Source: Heliopora coerulea
Lineage: Eukaryota > Cnidaria > Anthozoa > Scleralcyonacea > Helioporidae
Length of the DNA: 64,000 nucleotides
Assembly (NCBI GenBank): GCA_030142905.1
Contig: JASJOG010000097.1
Location: 930,001-994,000 of the forward strand
Direction of reading: 5' to 3'
Below, piece by piece: positions 1 through 11,400 of the stretch. Each line of letters begins with the position of its first letter. Position 1 is the stretch's first letter. Position numbers and translations under genes: made by a program. The notes beneath the pieces are model-generated. The model did no database searches and was not told the origin of the DNA. It saw nothing but the letters and a program-made list of their open reading frames with translations.

Positions 1-1740
1 TGAATTGAAGTAAAGTTGATTTTTGAGATCGAGAAATTTCACCAAAACGTAAAGCAGTTGTCCCATTGTTTTTGACGATTTTTCGACCCATCACAAACTT
101 TCCATATCAACTCGAAATAGGAATGTTTGGCCCCAATAATATAATTCTAGACTGATTTGAGTCATTTTTGATATAAATCCAGTTTCTGATCTCGAGAAAT
201 TTCACCAAAAAGTAAAGGGGTTAATCCATGGTTTTTGACGATTTTTCCAACAATCTTAAACTTCCGTAGTGAGTTCTAAATAGGAAAGTTTAACCCAAAT
301 AATTTAATGATAAACTGAATTGAGTTATTTTGGATTGAAATCCAGTTGGTTTTTGAGATCGAGAAATTTCACGAAAACGTAAAGGCGTTAACCCATGGCT
401 TTTGATGATTTTTCGAACAATCTTAAACTTCCGTAATAAGGTGTAATGAGGAAACTTTAACCCAAATAATTTAATTCTGCGTTCACCTGAGTCATTTTGG
501 ATTGAAATCCAGTTGACTTGTGAGATCGGGAAGTTTCACGAAAATGTAAAGGGGTTAATCCATTGTTTTGACGTTTTTTCGAGCAACCATAAACTTTCAA
601 TATAAGCTCAAAATAGGAAACTTTGGCCCCTATAATATAATTCTGGACTGATTTGAGTCATTCTAAATTAAAATCCAGTTCATTTTTGACGTCAAAAAAT
701 TTCACGAAAACGTAAACGGGTTAACCCACGGCTTTTGACAATTTTTCGACCAATTTTAAACTTTCGGAAACTTTGGCCCAAATACTTTAATTCCGGAATG
801 ATTCGACTCATTTTGGATCGAAATACAGTTGACTTTTGAGATTTTCCGAACAATCTTAAACTTCCATAATAAGGTCTAAAGAGGAAAGTTTAGCCAAAAT
901 AATTTAATTCTGGACTGATCTGAGTCATTTTGGATTGAAATCCAGTTGATTTTTGAGATCGAGAAATTTTGCCAAAAGTAAAGGGGTTAACCTATGGTTT
1001 TTGACGATTTTTCAAACAATCTTAAACTTCCGTAATAAGGTCTAAAGAAGAAAGTTTAGCCCAAATAAATTAATTCTGGACTGATCTGAGTCATTTTGGA
1101 TTGAAATCCAGTCGATTTTTGAGATCGAGAAATTTCACCAAAAAAGTAAAAGGCTTAACCAATGCTTTTTGACGATTTTTCGACCAATCTAAAACTTTCG
1201 AAATAAGCTGAAAAAAAATAAAGTTTAGCCCAGCGAATTTAACTTTTGAATGATTTGAGTTATTTTAAAGCGAAATTCAGTTGATATGAAGGTCGAAAAA
1301 TTTCACCAAGGATTTCACCAATGGTTTTGGACGACTTTTCGACCAATGATAAACTTTCGAAATAAGCTCAAAATAGGAAAGTTTGGCCCAAATACTTTAA
1401 TTCTAGACTGATCTAAGTCATTTTGTATTGAAATGCAGTGGATATTTTAGATCAAGAAATTTCACCAAAAGTAAAGGGGTTAACCTATAGTTTTTGATGA
1501 TTTTTCAAACAATCTTAAACTTCCGTAATAAGGTCTAAATAGGAAAGTTTAGCCCAAATAATTGAATTTTGGACTGGTTTGAGTCATTTTGGATTGAAAT
1601 TTAGTAAATTTTTGAAATTGAGAAATTTCACCAATTTTTCGACCAATCATAAACCTACGATATAAGTTCAAAATAGGAAACTTTGGCCCATATAATATAA
1701 TTTTCGACTGTTGTCAGTCATTTTGAAGTGAAATAAAGTT
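1..1740. repeat. Satellite-like tandem array, ~165-bp monomer, about 10 copies
   Basis: The block GAGATCGAGAAATTTCAC recurs near 25, 186, 355, 522, 688, 955, 1121, 1448 and 1614, with a shared order of sub-blocks (GACGATTTTTCG, CTTAAACTTCCGTAATAAGG, GAGTCATTTTGGATTGAAAT). Copies are diverged and one (near 840) is truncated. The array runs off the left edge. Confidence 0.9.
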
Positions 1741-2230
1741 GAATACAAACCTTCATGGTTTTCTGAAGCATCTTTTTATATATAAAAATAGGAATAACAC
1801 GACATGCTGCATACATACCTTTATGGTTAGCTGAAGTATCTTTTTATATATAAAAACAGGAATAACACAACATGATGCATACAAACCTTCATGGTTTGCT
1901 GAAGCATCTTTTTATGCAAGAACCAAAGCAACGCAACATTCTGCGTACAAAACTTCATGGCTGGCCTAAGCGGCTTTTTATAGAACTACGGAAATAACAC
2001 AAACAGCACACAAAGTGCTTATGGCTTGCGGCAGCATCATTTTTAAAGAACAGAAACAACTCAACATGCTGCACACAAACATTTATGGTTTTCTTTAAAC
2101 CTTTTCATAGAAGAACAAACACGAGATGCCACACACAAACTTTCATGGTTTGCTGGAGCACCTTTTATACAAGAAATGAAACAAAACATGCTGCATCCAA
2201 ACTTTTATGATTTGCTGGAGCACTTTTAAG
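1741..2230. repeat. Tandem repeat, ~65-bp monomer, about 8 copies
   Basis: Units start TACAAACCTTCATGG, followed by TTTGCTGAAGCATCTTTTTA and a CATGCTGCA end, at about 1744, 1812, 1880, 1946, 2009, 2072, 2136 and 2193. It abuts the 165-bp array without a gap. Confidence 0.85.
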
Positions 2231-2702
2231 ATCCCAGCTGCATGCTATGTGAGCTGTGGCCACGCTTGCTAGATCAGTGGTTAACCGGAATTGTCCATTT
2301 CATCACGTGTTTTTCAATTTCATTAAATACCACAGTTACCATCTTTACCAGCGTGACATCTTTCGCGCTTTTCGAAATATCAAAAGCGTTGGGATATCAC
2401 TTAGGAGCTGATCAGATGAAGCGAGCCATCCCTATATCTCGCTTTAAGATCCCGTTTGCATGAGACCGGTACGAAGTTAGACCGGCACGACTTTCGAACG
2501 CTCCCCATACAAGTCCTTGTATTAGTTTACATGTGACTGGTTCGAAAAATAAGCTCGGACCGGTCTCATTCGTTTCGGGTGCTGGACTGACACCAATGAG
2601 TTCAGACGGTTCCAACTCGGACCGGTAAGAAATTTTCATGAAAACGAGAAATCTCTCCAGATCAACAATTGATGTGACGAATGAGATAAGCATTGTTGCT
2701 GG

Positions 2703-2810
2703 GAATGGATACATACATACATGCATACATACATACATACATACATACACACATACACACATACATACATACACACATACATACATACACTGACACATAT
2801 ATATACACAC
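2703..2810. repeat. (CATA/CACA)n microsatellite
   Basis: About 100 bp of CATA tetranucleotides with ACAC interruptions, ending in TATATATACACAC. Open frames across it are repeat artefacts. Confidence 0.95.
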
Positions 2811-2814
2811 ATAT

Positions 2815-4500
2815 GTGAGGGAGTATGGGAAAGAGAGATATTTAGCTCATTTAGGGGCAAGGCTCATCCCTTTGATGAGTAAAATTGTCTGGTCTTAGCC
2901 AGAGTAAAGTACTGGCTCTAAAGTGCACCTGAGCCCTTCATAGGTTAAATTAGCATTCACTTCATTACTTGATTCAAAGCCTGTGTAAAACATTATAATG
3001 AGTAGTATTAAGAGAATGATTTTCATTGGTACCTCACATTGTAATTTTGTTGTATCCTGTACACCATCTCCTAATTTCTTCTAAGACAATTTTTTGAGAT
3101 GTCTGGATAGTTCTTACTTGAGCACTTCATTTTAACACCTTTAACTTCACAGCAGCCATGTTGATACTGTCGCATGCCTACCACGTTTATGAAGAGTGAT
3201 GAGAGAATCCATTGGTCATTAACAAATAATGCCAAGTGGATGTACCTCTTCATACAAACAGGATGAAATTACCAAGTGAGAAGTTTTTTGGCATCCAAAT
3301 GGTTTTCATGCTAAAAAAGCTTTTATCTCTGTTTTAATCCCTAGCAGAATCTTCTGCTATTTCATTTTATTTTGGTAAAATACAGTACAAAAAGATAAAA
3401 TAAAATGTCTCCCTTTGATGAGCACAATCATTGGATATTAGCAAGAGTAAAATAACACAGTTACACAATTGCAACAGTTGCAAGTGAAGGATTAAATTAT
3501 ATTAAGTTTAATTAAATTACATTAAATTAAATCAATTGAAATTAATTACTGCAATACCTCTAAGTATGGTGCCCTGAATTGGGACATTTCATGCAAGCAC
3601 AGTGTTGTTACCCCATGGGCAAGCCAGGGTGGGCCAGGCCTATCCAATAACCGAACAGGCCCACTCAAAATTAAGCATTGACTTCAATAAATGACCAACT
3701 AGGCCTACCCAAAACTAAGCACTAATTAAATGGCTTCAGCACTCTCCAAATTGAAAATGATATGTTTACCATCTTATCCATGGACTATATGTTAGAACAG
3801 TTTATAACAGTGACAAGAAAAGGCAAATTACCTTGAAGTGATCCTTTGTATATTATATATCTTGATATGGTTATATTTGCACAAACAACTTCTCCTGGTT
3901 ATTTAGTTACTTTAATTTCAATGGTAATTGGCCATGAAAAACTGAGCTGGCTTGATCAATCACTTTGGCCAACGGCAAGTGGTTTCCATGCAACTGCCAC
4001 AGTCACTAAACTTTTTTTCAGCAATCCTAGGTTGGTACTTCATAGTAAATATTATATGGATTAATCAAAAATAGATTTAGACAGCCCTTATCTTCCTATC
4101 ATAGTAAGTATACAAGGGTAAAGAGTGAAATTTCTTTCAAGACTATTTAAAGTTTTTGCCAAAAGTGAGCCCACCTATTACTGATGACCTATCTATGCTC
4201 ATGTGCAGGCAGCTTCAATACGCTTTTCTGTTGATTCAACTTTGTCATTGCAATTTCTCAGTAAAGTAAATATCAAAATAAGGCTAATACATTTTTTAAC
4301 AAACCGCATTTACTATCATAGATCTTAACACCGTTGTCAAAAACACATACAAAGCCAGTATTTTCAACATAATTCTCTTTGAAGTTAACCTTTGACATGA
4401 ACTTATTCCCATCCCATTGAGACACAAGCATATAATACACTTCTCTATGTTCAAGGATTTTACCTTGTTCAATGCAATTTTTACGACTGTTGCTACAGGT
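2815..4500. other. Non-coding stretch 3' of Vav, no gene seen
   Basis: AT-rich sequence with a run of ATTAAATTA-type motifs near 3490-3550. No frame with recognisable protein features and no transposon ends found. Confidence 0.5.
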
Positions 4501-4503
4501 TGT

Positions 4504-4526
4504 GGGGGGGGGGGGGGGGGGGGGGG
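4504..4526 (+). repeat. Uninterrupted run of 23 G
   Basis: A G homopolymer preceded by TGT. It can form G-quadruplexes, and its length may be uncertain because homopolymers are prone to sequencing error. Confidence 0.9.
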
Positions 4527-5030
4527 TTGCGTTGACTGTTCTTAACATGATCCGCAAGTGGTCATGCTAACATCATAGGACGTCTCCAAATCGAACTCCA
4601 CCATCATCCTTCATAAAATATGTCAAAAGATCAAGTTTTATTGAAGGTAGCAAATGAATACTGATTTAAAGACCATGTAGAATGACCATATGGGAGCACT
4701 TTACTGTCAAACCTCTTCATGAATGTTGCAGACTGTTCACTCTTCACACTTTAACTTTTCATCGCTAATACGTTAATTTTCTTCCAAATTGTTTTGCTTT
4801 TATGGGCTAAAGCTCCCTTCTTGCACAAGGTTTCCTTAAGTAACACTCTAAGCAACCTAAAATTTAACGGCTATTGAAGTTGAAGTTCCAATACAAGAAT
4901 CTTAAAGTAGTGATTGGCAATGGCAGACAGCTACTTAGCTACCAGGCCTCCAAAGGGTGAAATGGCTGCTGGGTAAAGATGGAAAATCATATCAAAATAA
5001 AAAAGGCAAAGATAGTGTTACCGTATTTAT

Positions 5031-5691
5031 TCCAATAGACGCCCACTATCTAATAAACGCCTCTCTCCAATAAACACCCCCTCAACTCATAAAAATATTT
5101 AATAAATGCCCCCCCTCCAATAAACGCCTCCTTCCATGAAACGCACCCTAGTAAACCAAATGGGCCCGTTTGTGAAATTGTGAAATCTTTGAAAACCTGC
5201 GTGCTTAAGCTTTCAGTCGACGGATCTGAAGATCATTTCATTCACTGTTTCAATGAGGGACAGCCGTGTGAAACTGGAGCGAGACAGCTCCAGTCTCAAC
5301 TTTCAGTCCTGCAAGAATGCGTTAGGCCCAGTCCTTTCAAGGTCATCGCTGATTCGGATTTTGAGGACGCAGATGACGAACTTATTTTTTTTGAGTATGA
5401 TGCGATGACAGAAATTGAGTGAAAATTTCATTCTAGAATTTTGTGAAAATTTTTTTGTGTTCATCGCTCATTTTGATGTTGAGAGTGCAGTGAACAAACT
5501 TTCTACCTTATTACTAACGATGACGGTGAAATTGACATCGTGTGAACATTTGCGTGAATTTCGTGTGAACATTTTCTATTTTTGAAGTTGAAATATTAAA
5601 TTTTGAAATAAACGCCCCTCTCGAATAAACGCCTCCCTTTAGAGCTCAAACTTTGAATAAACGCCCAGGGCGTCTATTGGAATAAATACGG
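5031..5691 (+). mobile_element. pogo/Tigger-type deletion derivative
   Basis: 24-bp terminal inverted repeats (CCGTATTTATTCCAATAGAC then GCCC, and its exact complement at 5668-5691) are flanked by TA on both sides, the Tc1/mariner-pogo target site. Sub-terminal 'AATAAACGCC' repeats are stacked at both ends. A remnant frame lies inside. Confidence 0.85.
5180..5422 (+). pseudogene. C-terminal remnant of a pogo-type transposase
   Basis: 80 codons, beginning KSLKTCVLKLSVDGSEDHFI and ending in an acidic tail (DSDFEDADDELIFFEYD). Pogo/Tigger-like transposases typically end with a KSFKTCGIS-DGSEDD-IHC segment and an acidic tail. The DNA-binding and DDE catalytic parts are absent. Confidence 0.7.
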
Positions 5692-5699
5692 TACAACTT

Positions 5700-7800
5700 A
5701 TAACACTGGTAGCACAGAACGCTGCGCAGCCAGTTTAACCTTTTGGTAATAGATACCAGAAGCCCGAGACTGGTGTCAAAAATATGCTTTATGCTTTCGA
5801 AAAAACCAGTGAGCTCCGTGGACTGTTTTTCAAACATGCCTCCAAGACATTAAAAATTAATTACCCAGGAATTAAGCTACTTAAAGCACCTTGATCGTGA
5901 GTAAAGGATTTCCGAGAACTCGCTTCTCAGAAATTTAGCGAGCATTTTGGACGAAAATTTACCAGTTTGTACAAAAAAACTCCAAAGATCAAGGCTTTGA
6001 TGTTTAAATTTAATTTGACTTGCTAATTTTAGAAAATTAAGGTACCTCGAATACTTTTGAGTGCGTAAATGCAGATGTTCGAGAACTTGTTTCTCCAGAA
6101 CTTCGAGAGTATTTTCGAGGAAAATTTATCAATTTGCGAAACAGTCTAAAGCGTAATTGAGAAATTAAATGTTACATTTAGGGTCTTATTTTCGGAAATT
6201 ATTGAATACCTTGATCACGAATAAAACCAAATTTGAGAACTCGCTTCTCTGTGGTTTTGAGAGCATTTTCAATAAAAACTTACCGGTTTTTAATTTTAGA
6301 GACTTATTTTCGGAAATTAAGCCGCCGCGTTGCCAGGAATTTCAAAGTGGCGTGGGGTGGAGGGGAAGAAACTTGAGACAAATGTATCGACAAGTTATTC
6401 GCGACGTCCCAACAAGAAAAATTTAGCAACAATCTACCAAAGCATTTCGTTGATGATGATAGTAAAACTGTTCGGAAAATTTGACAAAACTTATAAGTTT
6501 TTTTTTTAAAGCTAGCTCTCTGTTATATGATATTTTGATATCGGTTTAACGAAAAACGTCGCTGCATAACGTAATGTACGATATCTACCAACTCCTTGAA
6601 GCTGATTGATCCAGGGGTGGCGCTAGCAGGGGACCGGGGACACAGCCCTTAAAAGAGAGCAATAAGTCACGCCAGTGTCCAGCGAACAAAATCTCAGAAA
6701 TCAACAAGTTCACCCACTCTTTCCTTTAATTACAAGAAATTAATTCTCCAAAATCTTTTTTACAGCTAATTCTCATCATCTGATCAATTTGATCGGAATG
6801 ATCAAAATTCGAACCAAAATTCGTCAAAAAACGTTTCATAAAGCATGAGGTGGATACCATAAAAGTATATTAACAAGGGGTTAGGGTCGAGGAAATTTCC
6901 GAATACCGCATATAACTCCAATAATCATAGAGCTATGACACCTAAAAGTCCATAAATACTACCCGTACATAATCGAGTACTTGTGCTATAAAAACGATAT
7001 TTTAACCCGCTATGATTACTAAGAATTCGATGACATATGATCTATAGAATGTAGGACAATTTAAAATGATTGGCTTCATCACCATATATCCATTTGCGAT
7101 ACTCTGTTCAAAATAAAGATAAAACGATCACAAGCACTAAATGACTCCACAGAGTTGCGACAGACTCAACATGGACGCTGTTTCGTGCCCGATTGTTTCA
7201 TAGCAGATCACCTTGCTTTCCACATCGCTGACTGGGTTTTTATTAAAAGCGCTATCTTCCAGGATCATCGTCTTCCAACATTTTTACGAAGTTTGACGGG
7301 AAGAAGCCGACCTGAAACGAATCAATGCAATACCAAACATCAGATGACAAGGGTCCAACCAAGAGTAGAAAGTAGCCATGCACAATATTTCTTGGTTAAA
7401 GTAAAAAAGTCGATCAAGTTTGTACGCCACACCATACCCATACACAATTGTAAATGAAACCACTTTGTGACCTTCTCTTGTATAGTAGCATGGTGAAGTA
7501 AACCAGCAAAAGTAACGCAAGCTGTTTAAGAGTATAAACCCAACTGAAAAGGAAGTAAATGCACTAAACTTTCCACAAGGCCTTTCGAAACGAAAATGTT
7601 GGATGAAATTTCAGGAATGGCTTTCGAAAGGAACCAAGAAGATAACTTCATGGCCTAAGGCATAGGCAATTCTTTCTGAGGTTTCAGTTCCATAAAATGT
7701 ACGTGTTAGGCAAAAAAGGGTTTGTTTTGAGCAAACATAGTGGCCAGAGATCATAGCCACGTTTGTACGTGTTGTGAAAAAAATCTAGAGCAAGCTGATA
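5700..7800. other. Non-coding stretch, no confident gene
   Basis: Moderately AT-rich. It contains weak internal repeats around 5880-6330 (copies of 'CTTGATC...GAGAACTCGCTTCTC') and the candidate terminal Vav exon at 7526. No recognisable protein-coding exon otherwise. Confidence 0.5.
7526..7543 (-). CDS. Candidate terminal Vav exon, very short
   Basis: After an excellent acceptor (ACTTCCTTTTCAG) the phase-0 frame reads LGLYS and stops. Joined to exon 34 this gives GQLGLYS, similar to the GxxGLFPS of SH3 domains, but it would end before the final strand. The true last exon may lie elsewhere or off the left edge. Confidence 0.25.
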   Translation of the reverse strand: MGLYS

Positions 7801-7809
7801 AAAGACTGC

Positions 7810-8343
7810 CGTAAATCCTCTATTAAGCCCCGCAGGGGTTTATTTATTTCAAGCCCGTTTGAGGGGGGGTAGACAAAGACGGGGGACTTAACGGAGGAGG
7901 GCTTATTTAATTTCGCCAAATGCCTGTGTTTTAATGGCTATTAAGATCATGAATTATTATGAAATTTGCCTATACAACCGTCGTTCCTGTAGTGGAAATT
8001 TTTATCTCGTGCAGGGTGTAGCTTAGAATTTTTACTGACGGGAGATAGGGTTCTAGACTACGGACTTTTGGCTCCGAGCGACTATATCACTTTCCTAAAC
8101 GACCAAAAAATGGCATCTATACTACGCAAGGAATTGCTCGCAGGTACTGCATGTGAATTCGTACCCGGATTGGTACTGTAAAAATACACTAATAATACTG
8201 TCTGTTGTTTACTGTTTTGGTTGGGAGTAAAAAGGGAAAGATGGGAGGGAGGGGCTTAATAAATCTCTCGCTGCAAAAAGAGGGGCTAATTAGAGTAGGG
8301 GGAGGGCTCGTTTGAGAGAGAGGGGCTTAATAAAGGACTTACG
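7810..8343. mobile_element. MITE with CGTAAATCCTCTATTAAGCC ends
   Basis: The left end CGTAAATCCTCTATTAAGCC is matched by the complement of AGGGGCTTAATAAAGGACTTACG on the right. Sub-terminal G-rich 'GGGGCTTAATAAA' repeats. The right end is 8 nt from the donor of Vav exon 34. Confidence 0.8.
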
Positions 8344-8351
8344 TTACTTAC

Positions 8352-8420
8352 CTGGCCTTCGCTGTTTTCGCCTTTCCACCAGTCACCATCCTTATTTATA
8401 ATTAATATTTTGCTCTGTTT
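8352..8420 (-). CDS. VAV: Vav exon 34 (second SH3)
   Basis: Residues 909-931. [20 protein letters not shown] then EGQ, the n-Src loop and double Trp. Acceptor AATACAG, donor GTAAGT. A MITE begins 8 nt beyond the donor. The following exon is not securely found. Confidence 0.92.
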
Positions 8421-11400
8421 CTGTATTTTGAGAAAACGAGGGGAAAATATAAACAACAAGTTAAACTATACCTAAATGGTACTCGAAGTTCTCACGCTAA
8501 GCCAGTACAGTTGAAGTTAGTTAAAAAATCATTTAACAAGAGCAGTAATTGACGAAGAATGTCACAAATGCAGCAAAAATAAAACTACGTGATAGAAATA
8601 ATAAAAATGCGATACCTTAATGGATATCTCCCTAGGATCTCTCGCGTCGTAATCGAATTTGACTTTGGCAAAACCAAGGCCTACATAGTCATAAAAAGAA
8701 GCCATGAGACATACAGATTTACATCCTTTTTCAGGACACCTTTCGGAGCATCCGCACGTAAGAGGTAGTAGAGACCTTAAGATCTACGTCAACTTGAATG
8801 AAGACGTCTTTTAAATTTCGGCATTTAAAGAAACCACGGTTTATTGACCACACCGTGGTTGGTTTTATGACTCTTGAAACGCTCCAATCCTCCTAAAACG
8901 AATGGAGGCTCGGGTTGAATTCACTTTTCAGCTTTTTTCACTTGGCGAGCTGACGTCGCCCTCAGAACTAGAAAATAGTCTGGGTGATGTTGTTTGTCCA
9001 ACTCTGAAAGCTCTGGAGAATAAAAATTATTCATTCTCCTTGTTTTGCATGAAAAATGCTTCTGTTCAAAGGACTTCGTCATCAAAGTTGACGTCGTAGA
9101 TCTTAAGGTGCCTAATATTCAGGAGCGTCAAACCCACGCGACTCATTGTCCAGTATTAGGTATTCCAGACAAGTCGAGGGAAAAGAAAAAGTCAAGTGGT
9201 TTTCGTAATAAGTAGTTCTATTAATACGGGATGACTATCAGTTTGGACTCTATCAAGCTGTTTTCCATTGAGGTTCAGTAAGGGTTACCTTTCATAGGCC
9301 CAGTGTTACTACAGTAGGGAAACCTGAGTACCAGGAGAAAATCTGTGGCGAATGATCGAGTTAAGCCGAGTTATACACTCTTCTCATATGAGACCAAGGC
9401 AACTTCAACTGGACAACTCTCAAAATAGGAATCGATCCTTACTCACTGAGGCGAGAGGCACATGACCTACAACTGTATCACCCATTGAAAGTGCAAAGTC
9501 ACAACACATCACCGGAATTTGAATTGCGAAAATATGGAAAGAAACGTCGTCGACAAACCTTGGGATTTGGATTCTCTTCTTTTTTCGTTTATACCACGTG
9601 TTAGACACGTGTCGAGACCAGGAAAACTGACCCCTAGCGTGTTGTTCCGATAATAATCGATCATGCTCTAAATAAAATGAAAACGGTTAGGTATTTAGGC
9701 CCTGTTTATTTGGAGAAAGGGCGACCCTCCTAAAGAGGTGAGCCTTCTAGGGGGGAGCCACTTCACTGGTAGGGTCACCCTACCTCAGCGTGGTCACTAA
9801 GGTTTGCTCCTTGTCACAGATGTCATTTTTTTTGTTTCTAAATTCATTGACTGCGCAGCATGGTTTGACGCTGAGGCAGTTCTCTCTTCAATGATTACCC
9901 CACTGATTGGCCGATATCTTTGAAACATTTCGCCAGGCATGTACGCACGCGAAGCCATTGCAAACAATACGGTGGAGTAGATTTTGCGCGCTTTCACACT
10001 GAAACATGACCCGTATAGAAGGGTTACCCAATGCGATGCGTTTACATTGGCTTAAACAAAAAGATGTCCCTACTTCCTGGGTTACCCTAACAATCTGGTA
10101 GAGTTACCCTATCCCCTGGGTTACCCTAGCACTTATGTAAACGAAGAGCCGAAAGACAATAGACGAAGGTAACCCTCCTACTAGGGTAACGCTTGTGGAA
10201 GGGTTACCCGATCGCCATGTAAACAAGCCCTTAGCGGGCTACATTTTGGTTCTAAATGTTTACAAACGATCAATCATGGGCAATACCTTTCACGATTTCA
10301 TCCACTTTGCTCAACTCGCGAGAAGTCATGAGGAGACGTCTTGAACGGGTTAACATGGACCTTATGACCTACGACGTCAACTTGAACGAAGACGTCCTTT
10401 AAAATTTCGGGATTTAAAGAAACCACAGTTTATTAACCACCGTGCTTGATACTTGTGGCTTGTTTTACTACTCCTGAAACGCTCCAATTCTCCTAAAATG
10501 ACTGTAGTCTCGGGTTGAGTTCAATCTTAAGTAACAGCTTTTTTTCGCTCCGCGAGCTCACGTCTTCCTTAACACGTGAAAATGGTCCGGGTACCGCTGT
10601 ACGCACAACGACGACGGTGTTGACAATGCACTGGAGAATGAAAATTATTCATTCTCTTTGTTGTGCATAAAGAAATCTTTTGTTCAAAGGACGCCGTCGT
10701 TGAAGTTGAGGTCTTAGATCGTAAGGAACCCCAATAATGGCATGAACTTATCAATCGTGGTTCTCTGTTCGGTTCTGAGCAATTCACCGTTCACTTCTGA
10801 ATCAACTATTCACGTTATTCAACATGGCTAGCCATATATTTAACATGATGATAAATATTCAATAAATGGTTGTTGGTATACTTACCACAATTGATGGAAA
10901 GAGTTTTAGCGCTGTAACACAGAACATGCCATTCGATACGACAATTTTGATGTGTTTCACGTTATATTTGTGTCTAATAGGAAAGAACAAAGTCTTAGTA
11001 AGTACCACCGAGAGAGCGGGGGTGGGGGGTGGGTAGTGGAGTCAAATTGACCCCAGGCCCGGAAGAAATTAAAGGGCACGGTTGACCGGAAAGTACTATA
11101 TTGAATTCAGATTTTTTATTACAAGAATAAAGAACTACTGCACATGTGCCATCAGTGGTTCTACGTAAAATAAGACAATATGACCGTTTTCGTATTCCAA
11201 ATTGAAAACTTCCATGTTCCAGACAGAAAAAGGTAAACCGTTTTATATTACATGACGTTTTGCCTTATGAGACATTAAAAGTAGCACTTTGCTTCATTTA
11301 AAGTAGCACTTTTTGAAGTTAATTTTCTACCGGAGGGGATCTACCAACTACTTTAACTCTGCCCCAAAGGCCTGGAGCAGCTGTCAGCGGCACTGATCTT

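Noticed and set aside
7155..7520. Overlapping frames of 78-100 codons on both strands
   Set aside because: Mutually overlapping in opposite directions, with no domain or conserved motif visible.
9107..9220. Minus-strand frame [18 protein letters not shown] as the SH2 end
   Set aside because: It reaches a stop with no phase-compatible donor; exon 32 at 9595-9667 is the clear SH2 end.
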